64,000 nucleotides of DNA from NCBI GenBank assembly GCA_050305515.1, contig JBNLFL010000038.1:1-64000 (forward strand). The letters are read 5' to 3'. A program made the translations under genes and the position numbers. How positions within the stretch are numbered: the stretch's first letter is position 1; the number at the start of each line of letters is the position of its first letter. Source of the DNA: JAFGUB01 sp050305515 (lineage in GTDB: Bacteria; Campylobacterota; Campylobacteria; Campylobacterales; Sulfurimonadaceae). Below the pieces are notes generated by a model. The model was not told the DNA's origin. It made no database searches and worked only from the letters and a program-made list of their open reading frames with translations. This document shows positions 51,035-60,197 of this stretch, in pieces.

Positions 51035-52722
51035 AAGAGTTCTCCAATATGAAAATGGATGGCATACTGACTCGGATCCTTGGCATCGCAGCCGATGTCG
51101 ATGGCAAAAGGACCAACAGGCGTTGCATAGCGCAAGCCGGTACCAACAGCCACATAAGGGCGGTTCTGATCCGGCAGATAATCCTGTCCGATGAGGGTGG
51201 TATCATTAAAAAGAACGCCGCGCAGCGGGCCATAAAGCGGAAAGCGGTATTCGGCCGTCCCCTCAAAGAGTGACTGAAATCCTATCGGATCGCCGTCGCT
51301 GTTGGTGGGACCGAGCATACGGTACGCATAGGCGCGGTTGGAGTTCATTCCCCCGGCGTAAAAGCGGTACGATGAAGGCAGATCCCCCTGATAGAGCCGA
51401 ATCGACCCCAATTGTGCCTTGAGGGCAAAGACATGACTTCCGCGTGAAAAGAGCCTTCCGCCGCCGACAAGCGCTTTCATGTAGGTCGAATCGCTCAGAG
51501 CCGACTCAAGAGAGCCCTGAAGGTTACTGAAAAGATAGTAGCCGCGCGTCGGTTCGAGCAGTTTGTTCCGGATGTCATACTTCCAGTTGAAAAAGAGTGA
51601 TGTCACCGTCAGCTCGCTTTCGGGGAAAAGCGTTTCGTCGCTGCTCGCATAGGTCAGCGCGTGATCGAGCAGTAGGCCCTCTTTAAACGCATGGGGCTGG
51701 TCATACTGCTGCAGATAGGGTGTGAGGTAGTTGCTGCGCTCCTGATACCCTTCAAACTTTTCATTTTTATACCCCAGGGTTACGCCGAGGAGATTATGGT
51801 CGGGAAGCGGCATCGTGAAGGTGCTTTTGATCTCCTCTTTTATCTGCGAGTAGCGCCCGTCAAGACTGAGGGTCTTCAGGTTTTCCCAAAGATTGCGGTG
51901 AATAATGCCGGCCTGAAGCACAACGCCTTCGTCGCTGCTCATTCCGATACCGGCGCGAAAGCGTACCGGTTCTTCACGAGCACTTACATGTAAGGTTATG
52001 GGAACACTGCTGCCGTTATGATCCCCCTCCTCTATGACGGCTTTGGCGACACCGCTTTGGGCGTAGAGCATGTCATAACTCTGACGGATTTTCTCGCTTG
52101 AATAACGGTCCCCCTCTTTAAAGCGTAAAAACGAGCGCGAAAGCCATGGCGCGATTCCGGGAGTCTCACCCGTTTCGATTTTCCCGAAACGGCACGCCGC
52201 TTTGGGGTCGAGTTCATACAGCAGGTAGGCCCGGTTCTCTTCATTGTCGATCCACGCTTTCGCATGAAGCTCGGCGTTGCAATACCCCCGGTCGCTCGCA
52301 AACGTCATCAGCCGCTGTTTGTCTTCAACAAAGGTCTGTGCATCAAACCGCTCCGACACCTCAAGTTCGAGTTGCTCCTGAAGCGGCCAGGGAGAAAGCA
52401 GCGTCACATCGGCCACCTCAACCGCCGGACCTTCATCGACGACAAAGGTCAGCATCGTTTCATCCGTCGCTACGCGTACACGGGTGTGATAGAACCCGCG
52501 GCTTTTGTAATAGGCCTCCAAAGCGCGGGCATAGGCATCGGAGCGAAACGGATCAAGCGCGGGCGCCTCCTTCCAGAACTGGTAAAAATAGGGAAGCCCA
52601 AACCCCAAAGCATCATAAAGCTCACGGCTTTCAAGCGTGTCATTACCGCGAAAATCAAAAGGGACCGCTTCGGCCCGCAGTAACAGTGACGTGAGAACCA
52701 GCAGCGCAAGCGCGTATCTCAA
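51031..52722 (-). CDS. tamA: TamA, Omp85-family outer-membrane protein
   Basis: The 563-residue protein has a signal peptide (YALALLVLTSLLLRAEA), POTRA-like repeats (ALEAYYKSRGFYHTRVRVAT, ASDRGYCNAELHAKAWID) and a 16-strand Omp85 barrel with the conserved loop FYAGGMNSNRAYAYR (the RGF/VRGY-type motif) and C-terminal IHFHIGELF ending in phenylalanine. It is first in the operon with tamB. A divergent promoter region (52723-52918) separates it from the glycosyltransferase. Confidence 0.9.
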   Translation of the reverse strand: MRYALALLVLTSLLLRAEAVPFDFRGNDTLESRELYDALGFGLPYFYQFWKEAPALDPFRSDAYARALEAYYKSRGFYHTRVRVATDETMLTFVVDEGPAVEVADVTLLSPWPLQEQLELEVSERFDAQTFVEDKQRLMTFASDRGYCNAELHAKAWIDNEENRAYLLYELDPKAACRFGKIETGETPGIAPWLSRSFLRFKEGDRYSSEKIRQSYDMLYAQSGVAKAVIEEGDHNGSSVPITLHVSAREEPVRFRAGIGMSSDEGVVLQAGIIHRNLWENLKTLSLDGRYSQIKEEIKSTFTMPLPDHNLLGVTLGYKNEKFEGYQERSNYLTPYLQQYDQPHAFKEGLLLDHALTYASSDETLFPESELTVTSLFFNWKYDIRNKLLEPTRGYYLFSNLQGSLESALSDSTYMKALVGGGRLFSRGSHVFALKAQLGSIRLYQGDLPSSYRFYAGGMNSNRAYAYRMLGPTNSDGDPIGFQSLFEGTAEYRFPLYGPLRGVLFNDTTLIGQDYLPDQNRPYVAVGTGLRYATPVGPFAIDIGCDAKDPSQYAIHFHIGELF

Positions 52723-52918
52723 AGCATGCCTTGTTTTTTAAATATGATTATACAGAGCATAAACCTACAATTGGTTTTTTCCCTGTGTATTTTAAAGTCT
52801 GCTTAAATTGGTCCTTCTTATCGCAATCATTCATCAACTAGCAATTTTGGTTTCGTTCGGCTTTTTGGGCGGATGTGGTACACTTTTGTTTTTTGCAGTG
52901 ATCAGAAACGGAGTAAAC

Positions 52919-53653
52919 ATGTTGTCATCAGCTATATCGGTAGTGATTCCTTTTTACAATACGCCGCTTGAATATTTCAGAGAGTGTGTGGATTCCGTTA
53001 AAGCGTTACATCCCAAAGAGATTATTTTGGTTGATGATTGCTCTGATAATATGGACTTGGTAAATTTTGCCACTGCTTGCGGCTGCATTTATTTAAAAAC
53101 ACCATATCAATCCGGACATGACGGGTTACCGTTCAATGCGGGTGTACAGTATGCATCGGGAGACTATGTTTGTCGTGTCGATTCGGATGACCGCTTGCTG
53201 GCATTTCCGCAGCAGATGGATACGGATATCTTTTTTGCCAGAAATGAGCGTGTAAAAATAGATGAGAGCTTGAAAATAGAGCATTTGATTTTGGCCCCGC
53301 GAGCGTTATGCAATGGCATGATCGCAAAACGAGAGGTGTTACTGAAGTACCCCTATCCTCATGATCATTATGTATTTGGCGATGTACTTTTCGCGCTTAG
53401 GATGATGCACAATAGACACTCCTGGAGTGTCAACGAATCTGTAAACTATTTTTATCGCAAACGGGAAGATTCTATTCAAACGTCTCACTCCCCCTTGCAC
53501 CATAGGTTCCGCTTGATTGAAACCGTAGCACGATTTTGTTCTTTGGAAAAGATGACACCCGAACAGGCTGAATATTATTTACAGCTGGCCTGGATGAATT
53601 TCAAATATGGGCATAAAAGTCTGCACTTTTATGAACGGGTTAACACTCTTTAA
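52919..53653 (+). CDS. Family 2 glycosyltransferase
   Basis: The 244-residue GT-A enzyme begins ISVVIPFYNTPLEYFRECVD, then EIILVDDCSDN and the metal motif CRVDSDDRL. Sugar donor and acceptor are unknown. ATG 52919 is chosen for GGAG six bases upstream; a hydrophobic longer frame from 52808 lacks a site. Its last bases overlap the convergent giant lipoprotein gene by four (TTAA). It is AT-richer than the operon on its left. Confidence 0.85.
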   Translation: MLSSAISVVIPFYNTPLEYFRECVDSVKALHPKEIILVDDCSDNMDLVNFATACGCIYLKTPYQSGHDGLPFNAGVQYASGDYVCRVDSDDRLLAFPQQMDTDIFFARNERVKIDESLKIEHLILAPRALCNGMIAKREVLLKYPYPHDHYVFGDVLFALRMMHNRHSWSVNESVNYFYRKREDSIQTSHSPLHHRFRLIETVARFCSLEKMTPEQAEYYLQLAWMNFKYGHKSLHFYERVNTL

Positions 53654-56600
53654 TTCCCATAATAATCATATTCTTGATCGTAATTATAGAAAGTGCTTTC
53701 TCTGCGTTGGAGAGTCTCTACCTCTTTTTCTTCCATCAATTTTATAATATTGTCACGATCATTCGGGCCGAAGTTTTTCAAATCAATGAGTTGGAGTTTT
53801 TCATTGAAATAAGGGCGCGATGCTGTAGTGTTCGTAATAGCAAAAAACCGCTCTGCTTCTTCTTGTAGAGCTTGAGGGAGCAAGCTCGAAAATGATTCAT
53901 TGTTATCCATACGGATAAAGCCGATAAATCTTTTATTTTCAACATATTCATTGGGGTAGTTAACCTGAACACTGGCGTATGCGGTATATCCATCCGTCAA
54001 TTGATACTGATAGCGTACAAGGTCAACTTCTTCAGTAGTATCGGAGAAATCCACAGCGTAAAGCTCTTCATAACGTCGTTTGAAAAATGGAGTTAACGAT
54101 TCTTCAGATGGATAATTTTCCTCTTTCGTTGCAAATACGGAGTTTGCCAATGTGCTGAATGATGTTTGCTGTGTCAGTGAATACCCATAATCAAGATTAT
54201 AGAGATATTCAAAATCATCCCCGATAGTTGAAGTTGCGTATGCAAGTAAATAATTTGAATATTGATTGTTAGTAGCTGTGTAAAATTGGCTAATAGATGC
54301 TCTTTGTCTATAAGACGAAAGGCTAGACAGAACGCTTTGCCCATTATGAAAGAATAGTGAATCTAAATAGTCATATGAATCAAGTGGAGAAATATCTACT
54401 GTGTTCATGTCCATAAGATCATCATAAGCTATACTCAAATTTGGTGTTAACGTTGTATTGATGTCTACAATATAATACATGGACGCATTACTTAAAATCA
54501 GGCCGAAATTCGTTAGATCTTTGTCATTTTTCGTAAAAGAGTAAGTACGATATGTGATATTGTAATCAGTAGCAGGTTCACTTGAAACTGAATTGCTGGT
54601 AACACTTATAATCTCATCTGAAGGTAGTTCCAGACTGTTTCTTGGAAGAAATGAAGGATTCGTTTGAACAAAGTTTTCTTGCGGGTAGAGTTCATCAGGC
54701 ATTCCGGTGACGGTTATGTCTACATAACTTTGATTCACTCCGCAGGAGAGTTGTTCATTTTGATATTGCGGAAAGAAACCAAGATTAGCTCTGTAGACGT
54801 AAGCATTGACAAGATCCATAAAACGGTTTTCTTGAAAACGGTATGTTTCAACAGGATAGTGCATGTTGATTCTGGCATCAATAGCGAAAAGATTTTTATC
54901 TCCTCCGTCGGTAGAAAAATAAATTTCACCCAACTCAATTTTGTCATTATGATTGATATCGAATGTTTCAAGCCCAAATTGGAATATTTCCGCTTTATCA
55001 AAATAACCGTCGCTATCTAGATCAAACGTATTATCAATATAGAAATTTGGAATTGTTCGTAAATGAGGGGCGGTTGCATTAAAATTTACAGGTAATGCGG
55101 AAGCATAGTATAGGCATGGGTGATCTCTAGCCACAAGTTTAAAGAACATATCCTCACTAAGTACGGTATTGTCGTTCGCGACTACCGCAAAGTTAATATG
55201 GCTTTTAGTTGTGGCATGGCTTACCGTTCCGTTGTCATCGGCAATGTAATCATGCGTAATGTTCATGTCATCATCATAAATAACCACATGATTACCCGGC
55301 AGTGTATCGATAACAAGATTTTTTGGTGTGAGTGTTGTTCCAATAGTCGCTGAAGTGTAGACACTTTTATACAGGTTTGAGACCTTACATGTAAGGTTGT
55401 GCTCTGCATTATCCTGCGGCGTGTAGTCGTAGGTTTGCGATGACGCAACACCTGTTCCGTCGAGCAGCCATTCGTACGATAACGTGTAAGGCAATTCATG
55501 ATACGCCGTAACGTTAAATGTTACGGGGCCAGCCTTCTGCGTATTTTCCAACGCTTTGGTTATAACGGGTTTGGGGTAGTAAACGTGTGTGGCACGGCTG
55601 ACGGTAGTCGTTTTATAACTACTGGATACATTGCATGTAAGAATAATGTCCTCATCCTGCTCAAAATGTTGGGTAAAGTTTGTGTCGGTTGAAACTACGT
55701 TATTGTTAATTAGCCATTCATAAGTAAGGTTTTCATCATACATATCGTCTGCAACAACATAAAACTCATATGTACCGTATAAAAGTTCTGGAGGGAGTTG
55801 ACTTAAATCAATAATTTCAGGAGCGGCATAATCTACACTAAAGGTTGCAACTTTAGTTACAACACTGTATTGATTAGATACCTTGCAAGCAATTGAAGTA
55901 TCACCAATTTGATTAAATGTATGGGTATAAGCTTCGTCTTCTGAAACTAATACATCATTAACATACCATTGATAATGTAATGGGTCATTATACGGGTTTA
56001 TAGCATCAACAAAAAATGTTTTACTATCTTGAAATGCGATATTGGAATTTAAGATGTTGTGATCTTCTATAACAATGGGTTTAGGGACAATGTGAATGAA
56101 GCCAACACTACCATTTTCAGTGAAACCATCAGAGACTGATCCTATAAGAGAGTGCCCGCCCTGCAACTCGAAATTGTAAGTGAATGTCTCTTCTTCAGAG
56201 ACAAGCACGTTGTCAATAAACCACTTATAGTGCAAAGGCCGTCCGTACGGATTATTGTTCTGAATGTAATACGTTTTATTTGTTCCAATATAGACAGTTT
56301 CATTCGAAATATTTGTAGCAGTTATTGTAATAGGTGATGGATAAACACTTATCTTTGCTTCCTTGCTGACGCTTTTGTAACGGTTTGATACGATGCAAGT
56401 AAGATTATAATCACCAAGTTGGCTAAAGATATATGACAAATTTACATCTTCAGAAACTAGAGTATTATTGATAAACCATTGATAATGAAGTAGATCTCCA
56501 TAGGGGTCGCTAACTTGGAAATAGTATGAATTATTTTCCCCCATATAGCTTACACGGGGGTAGAGATTATTTGCTCCACTTATCAATACATACGGTTCGA

Positions 56601-58452
56601 TAGAGAGAACATGACTGTTCCTGACAGTCTCATATCCATCGTCGGCATTGAGATATAGTGTACGTATTCCACTTGAGAATGAAATACTCTTTGAGTCGTT
56701 GTAAGGACTATTAGACTTAAATGATCCCCATGTTTTCACTGAGTGACCGTTTTTATCAGGTGCAGTAGTTATTGTGAGGTTGTAATCCGTATCGTAAAGT
56801 GTATCGTTTAAATCAAATATTTCGCCATATTTATCGGTAAGAGTTACCAATAAAATTTCCGGAGGATAATTGGGAATATAAAGTTCGGTTTGGGACATGA
56901 CACTGTTATGGTTATCTTGAACTTTAATACCAAAAACATTGCTACCAACCATAGTGGCATTGATGTCAAAACGCCAGAAATGATATTCGTTGTTCTGTTC
57001 CAGATGATTATAATCCAGATGAAAGGCATCTTGGGTGACGTTAATATCGAGAAGCGGATTGTCATCGAGTGCAATGACATTGAGTGTTTCGAAGAGTGCC
57101 TCCGCTTCTTTTGTGAAATAATGATAGATTAAAGGTGGTGTATCAAGATATGTAAGGCTTATCTCATTTTGATTTGCACCAATGGTAGCTTGCGTATTTT
57201 TGTAATGCAGCTGATACTCCGTATTTGGTTCAACAAACATGGTGGCATCACCCGAAGCATCCAAATAGGCATAGCTGTAAAATGAGTAATCGTCTGTATG
57301 AATCCATATATAACCGTCTTGCAAGGAGTATGAGCCGTTTGTGTCGGCGTGTACATGTAAGGCTCTGGTGTAGGGGTTGGTAAATGCAAGTGTCGCTTCA
57401 TAGTCGCACCCGGACTTTTGAGAAGTTTTTGGTGTAAATGGCTGAATGGCACCCGGAACGTAACGGGTTTTGGCACTGAAGCTGTATTCTAATACATTAC
57501 CATATCCTTCAAAACTTTCGCCGTTTCCAAGCAGCGCGCGTAGATGTGCCGGTCCGTAAGCATCAATCTGCATCTCATCAAGCGGTTTACTTTCACCCCC
57601 TTCTTCAATACTCGCTTCTACACAGACGGTAAAACGAGATGAAAGGTCGATTGTTCGTGCGACCATCAGGGAACGTCTTGACTGCGGTGTCGTTTCATAG
57701 CTGTGTTTCCAGTGCCCTTCAAAGGCATAAACCGGTTGTTCCGGAAGATTGCCAAAAGTTTCAACCGGGGTTGTTGTCAGTTCGATAGTTTGGTTGTTTT
57801 CATCCAGCAAGGTGTAATTGATCTGCTTGCCATCATAGAATCCGTACGTTTGATTGCTGTCGTATTGAATGCCTTCAGTTCGCGGATCGCGTTGTGTGTC
57901 AAAAATGGCAGTGATGCTGTGATAATCATATTTTAGCGAGGTGCGAGGAATCTCGATGCGAAAATAGGATTCGCTTGTTTCTGCGTTTTTAATGCCGCTG
58001 TTCGCCTCAAAACCCTGAGGCGTTTGAATAAGTTCAAAAATCAGCGGCGAAGTGTCGCTGGATTTTGGAAGTTGCAGGGTGGTTCGGTACTGCGGAATAA
58101 ATGTTTCAATATCAATATTCTGGCTACCCGCTGCAAGGTCATGGGTAATAGGCGCAAACCCGTTTTGTTCAAAGCGAATGGCATACAGAACATCTGACTT
58201 TATATCGGAGAGCGTGTAATGCTTTTGAAAGGTTGACATATAAAGTGGATGTGCAAACTCCACGTCATCGACGTACCCATTGCCATCTGCATCTTTTGCC
58301 AGAGTTACGATTGTTTCTCCTTCAGGGAGTAGACCGTAAACACTAATAGCGCTTCGTTTTAACGGTTTTATTGATGTCTCACTGCTATTGAAACACGCTG
58401 ACAACAAGAAGGCAATTATGGTTATAAAAGAGTAGTTCAGTAGAGTACGCAT
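53650..58452 (-). CDS. Giant lipoprotein with PKD/Ig-like repeats
   Basis: The 1600-residue protein has the lipobox FLLSAC. From about residue 600 to 1100 there are six or more tandem beta-sandwich repeats of about 80-90 residues, recognisable by LHYQWFINNTLVSED, LHYKWFIDNVLVSEE, LHYQWYVNDVLVSED, LTYEWLINNNVVSTD and LSYEWLLDGTGV, each followed by a CxVSNxY strand, a PKD-like pattern. An EF-hand-like DADGNGYVDDVEF is near residue 55 and a second one (DLDSDGYFDKAEI) lies near residue 1180. It is probably surface-exposed and adhesive. AGGAAC precedes ATG 58452. It is divergent from the Rhs lipoprotein. Confidence 0.75.
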   Translation of the reverse strand: MRTLLNYSFITIIAFLLSACFNSSETSIKPLKRSAISVYGLLPEGETIVTLAKDADGNGYVDDVEFAHPLYMSTFQKHYTLSDIKSDVLYAIRFEQNGFAPITHDLAAGSQNIDIETFIPQYRTTLQLPKSSDTSPLIFELIQTPQGFEANSGIKNAETSESYFRIEIPRTSLKYDYHSITAIFDTQRDPRTEGIQYDSNQTYGFYDGKQINYTLLDENNQTIELTTTPVETFGNLPEQPVYAFEGHWKHSYETTPQSRRSLMVARTIDLSSRFTVCVEASIEEGGESKPLDEMQIDAYGPAHLRALLGNGESFEGYGNVLEYSFSAKTRYVPGAIQPFTPKTSQKSGCDYEATLAFTNPYTRALHVHADTNGSYSLQDGYIWIHTDDYSFYSYAYLDASGDATMFVEPNTEYQLHYKNTQATIGANQNEISLTYLDTPPLIYHYFTKEAEALFETLNVIALDDNPLLDINVTQDAFHLDYNHLEQNNEYHFWRFDINATMVGSNVFGIKVQDNHNSVMSQTELYIPNYPPEILLVTLTDKYGEIFDLNDTLYDTDYNLTITTAPDKNGHSVKTWGSFKSNSPYNDSKSISFSSGIRTLYLNADDGYETVRNSHVLSIEPYVLISGANNLYPRVSYMGENNSYYFQVSDPYGDLLHYQWFINNTLVSEDVNLSYIFSQLGDYNLTCIVSNRYKSVSKEAKISVYPSPITITATNISNETVYIGTNKTYYIQNNNPYGRPLHYKWFIDNVLVSEEETFTYNFELQGGHSLIGSVSDGFTENGSVGFIHIVPKPIVIEDHNILNSNIAFQDSKTFFVDAINPYNDPLHYQWYVNDVLVSEDEAYTHTFNQIGDTSIACKVSNQYSVVTKVATFSVDYAAPEIIDLSQLPPELLYGTYEFYVVADDMYDENLTYEWLINNNVVSTDTNFTQHFEQDEDIILTCNVSSSYKTTTVSRATHVYYPKPVITKALENTQKAGPVTFNVTAYHELPYTLSYEWLLDGTGVASSQTYDYTPQDNAEHNLTCKVSNLYKSVYTSATIGTTLTPKNLVIDTLPGNHVVIYDDDMNITHDYIADDNGTVSHATTKSHINFAVVANDNTVLSEDMFFKLVARDHPCLYYASALPVNFNATAPHLRTIPNFYIDNTFDLDSDGYFDKAEIFQFGLETFDINHNDKIELGEIYFSTDGGDKNLFAIDARINMHYPVETYRFQENRFMDLVNAYVYRANLGFFPQYQNEQLSCGVNQSYVDITVTGMPDELYPQENFVQTNPSFLPRNSLELPSDEIISVTSNSVSSEPATDYNITYRTYSFTKNDKDLTNFGLILSNASMYYIVDINTTLTPNLSIAYDDLMDMNTVDISPLDSYDYLDSLFFHNGQSVLSSLSSYRQRASISQFYTATNNQYSNYLLAYATSTIGDDFEYLYNLDYGYSLTQQTSFSTLANSVFATKEENYPSEESLTPFFKRRYEELYAVDFSDTTEEVDLVRYQYQLTDGYTAYASVQVNYPNEYVENKRFIGFIRMDNNESFSSLLPQALQEEAERFFAITNTTASRPYFNEKLQLIDLKNFGPNDRDNIIKLMEEKEVETLQRRESTFYNYDQEYDYYGN

Positions 58453-58562
58453 TGAAATTTGTTCCTGTATATGATAAATATGATGCAAATTTACAGATAT
58501 TTAGATTTTCTTTTGCTGAATACCGTTAATATTTCATTTAAAAAATTGTATTGGGAAGTAAA
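58453..58562. other. Divergent promoter region of two large lipoprotein genes
   Basis: About 110 bp, AT-rich, between the PKD-repeat lipoprotein and the Rhs lipoprotein. It must carry both promoters; no clear -10 box or operator is seen. No palindrome copy is present. Confidence 0.5.
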
Positions 58563-60197
58563 ATGTTAAATATGACGAAACAGTTAGTACTACTTGGTGT
58601 GTTGCTCACAGGAATCTTTAGCGGATGTTCCACCTCTTCATCCGACAATGCGCAAAGCAGTTCATCTTCTTACGAATCTTCCGCCGGGAGTGTGCAGAGC
58701 AGCAGCAGCCTCCCACTACAGAGCTCGTCCTCACTCTCTGCTGGCAGTGTTGCATCATCTTTAGATAATGCTTCATCAAGTACATTCTCTCAAAGCAGCA
58801 GTTCCGTAACATACAGCGTATCTTCCTCCCATGCGTTTTCAAGCGTTGCCCCTGTTGCAAGCAGCTCGTCACAAGCCCCCGTGATTCGCAGCACTCCCGA
58901 TAACCCCTTTGCCAAAAACTACACCGATGCCATTCCCGCCGATGCCACAAAGCTCGATTACGACGAACGCCGTTTCGGAGTTATTACCGGAGTGATCTAT
59001 GCAGCTGATGAAACAACACCGCTTGAAGGGGTACGTGTCATCATCAAAGATCATAGCGAATACGGCTCGGTGCTCTCAGACGCTGAAGGACGTTACCAGA
59101 TTGCCACAGAAGCCAGCGGTATTCAGGTACTTGACTTTGACAAATCGGGTTACACTCCCCTGCAGCGCCGTGTGACTACCCGGTGGAACCAGATAGCCAC
59201 GGCCCCTAAAATCACCATGCTTGCGGTTGATGATAAAAGCACAACAATCACTCTGGCAAGCGCTGCCGTACAGACCCATACCGCTTCCACCATTGACGAT
59301 GAACGCGGCGAACGCGCCGTTACCATCGTGTTTGACAATGTGCACAAAGCCACGGTCATCAACAAAGACGGCAGCAGTTACACGCTTGAGACCATGAATG
59401 TCAGAGCCACCGAATTTACCACCCCGCAAAGCATGCCCGCCACGCTGCCACCGACTTCGGCCTTTACCTACTGTATTGACGTCACGGTAGATGGGGTGGA
59501 CAAAGACGCCATGGTGCACTTTGACACCAACGTCAGTTTCTTTGTTGACAACTTTTTGGGCGCTCCTGTAGGCACCGTTGTTCCCGTAGGCTATTATGAC
59601 CGTACCCAAGCACTCTGGGTTGCCATGCCTAACGGTATCGTCGTCACACTGCTTGATGGCAACGGCGACGGAACGGTTGACGGTGTTGATGCCGACGATG
59701 ACGGCGTAGCCGATGATATCAACGGCAACGGAAGCACATACGATGAAGCCGCCGGACTGGGTGATAAAACCCGCTTTAGTGCAGATAGTACGTTTACAAT
59801 GTTTTATAGTGATCACTTCACGAGTATTGATGCAAACTATGGTTGGAGGGAACCGCCTTTTATTTCACCACCTCTGATTGATGGAGACAACCTCCCACTT
59901 AATGAAAATAATCCTATAAAAAATGATTGTTATAAGTCTTATGTAGCGCCTTCAGATAGAAGTTTTCATGAAGATATTACTATTCCGGGAACTTCTTATA
60001 CTCTTTGGTACAACAGTAAAAATACAAAAGGGTATCATCTACAAAAAAATATTTCATTAAAAAATTGGATTGGTTCGTTAGGCACGATGGTAGCGTTTGA
60101 TATCGCGGGTCAAGAACATACAAAAATTTTTCAGCCACAAACCGGAGAAAAAGAAGCTACTTTTTTTGGAATCGCAAAGATTATTTGGGGAATGTAA
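58563..60197 (+). CDS. Rhs/YD-repeat lipoprotein, N-terminal part (0 frame)
   Basis: The 544-residue 0-frame product has the lipobox LTGIFSGC, a serine-rich tether of about 80 residues, a carboxypeptidase-regulatory-like domain (GVITGVIYAADETTPLEGVR), a calcium-binding TSP3-like segment (DGNGDGTVDGVDADDDGVAD) and then the start of an Rhs wrapper region (ITIPGTSYTLWYNSKNTKGY). The frame closes at TAA 60195-60197 soon after a T7 run, while clear coding continues in the -1 frame. ATG 58563 follows GGGAAG. Composition changes from balanced to AT-rich near 59800, so the gene is mosaic. Probably an anchored or released polymorphic toxin. Confidence 0.75.
   Translation: MLNMTKQLVLLGVLLTGIFSGCSTSSSDNAQSSSSSYESSAGSVQSSSSLPLQSSSSLSAGSVASSLDNASSSTFSQSSSSVTYSVSSSHAFSSVAPVASSSSQAPVIRSTPDNPFAKNYTDAIPADATKLDYDERRFGVITGVIYAADETTPLEGVRVIIKDHSEYGSVLSDAEGRYQIATEASGIQVLDFDKSGYTPLQRRVTTRWNQIATAPKITMLAVDDKSTTITLASAAVQTHTASTIDDERGERAVTIVFDNVHKATVINKDGSSYTLETMNVRATEFTTPQSMPATLPPTSAFTYCIDVTVDGVDKDAMVHFDTNVSFFVDNFLGAPVGTVVPVGYYDRTQALWVAMPNGIVVTLLDGNGDGTVDGVDADDDGVADDINGNGSTYDEAAGLGDKTRFSADSTFTMFYSDHFTSIDANYGWREPPFISPPLIDGDNLPLNENNPIKNDCYKSYVAPSDRSFHEDITIPGTSYTLWYNSKNTKGYHLQKNISLKNWIGSLGTMVAFDIAGQEHTKIFQPQTGEKEATFFGIAKIIWGM
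60161..60167 (+). other. Slippery heptamer T TTT TTT at the Rhs frame change
   Basis: In the 0 frame the codons are ACT TTT TTT GGA, so 60161-60167 is the canonical X XXY YYZ pattern. A -1 slip gives ATFFWNRKDYLG, matching the FxWDGKDxxG signature of Rhs proteins. An eighth T would put the parts in one frame, so a one-base deletion or sequencing error is the alternative. Confidence 0.7.

Noticed and set aside
58630..58880. AGCAGC-rich stretch as a satellite repeat
   Set aside because: It is the serine-rich tether of a lipoprotein with mixed serine codons; no regular period.
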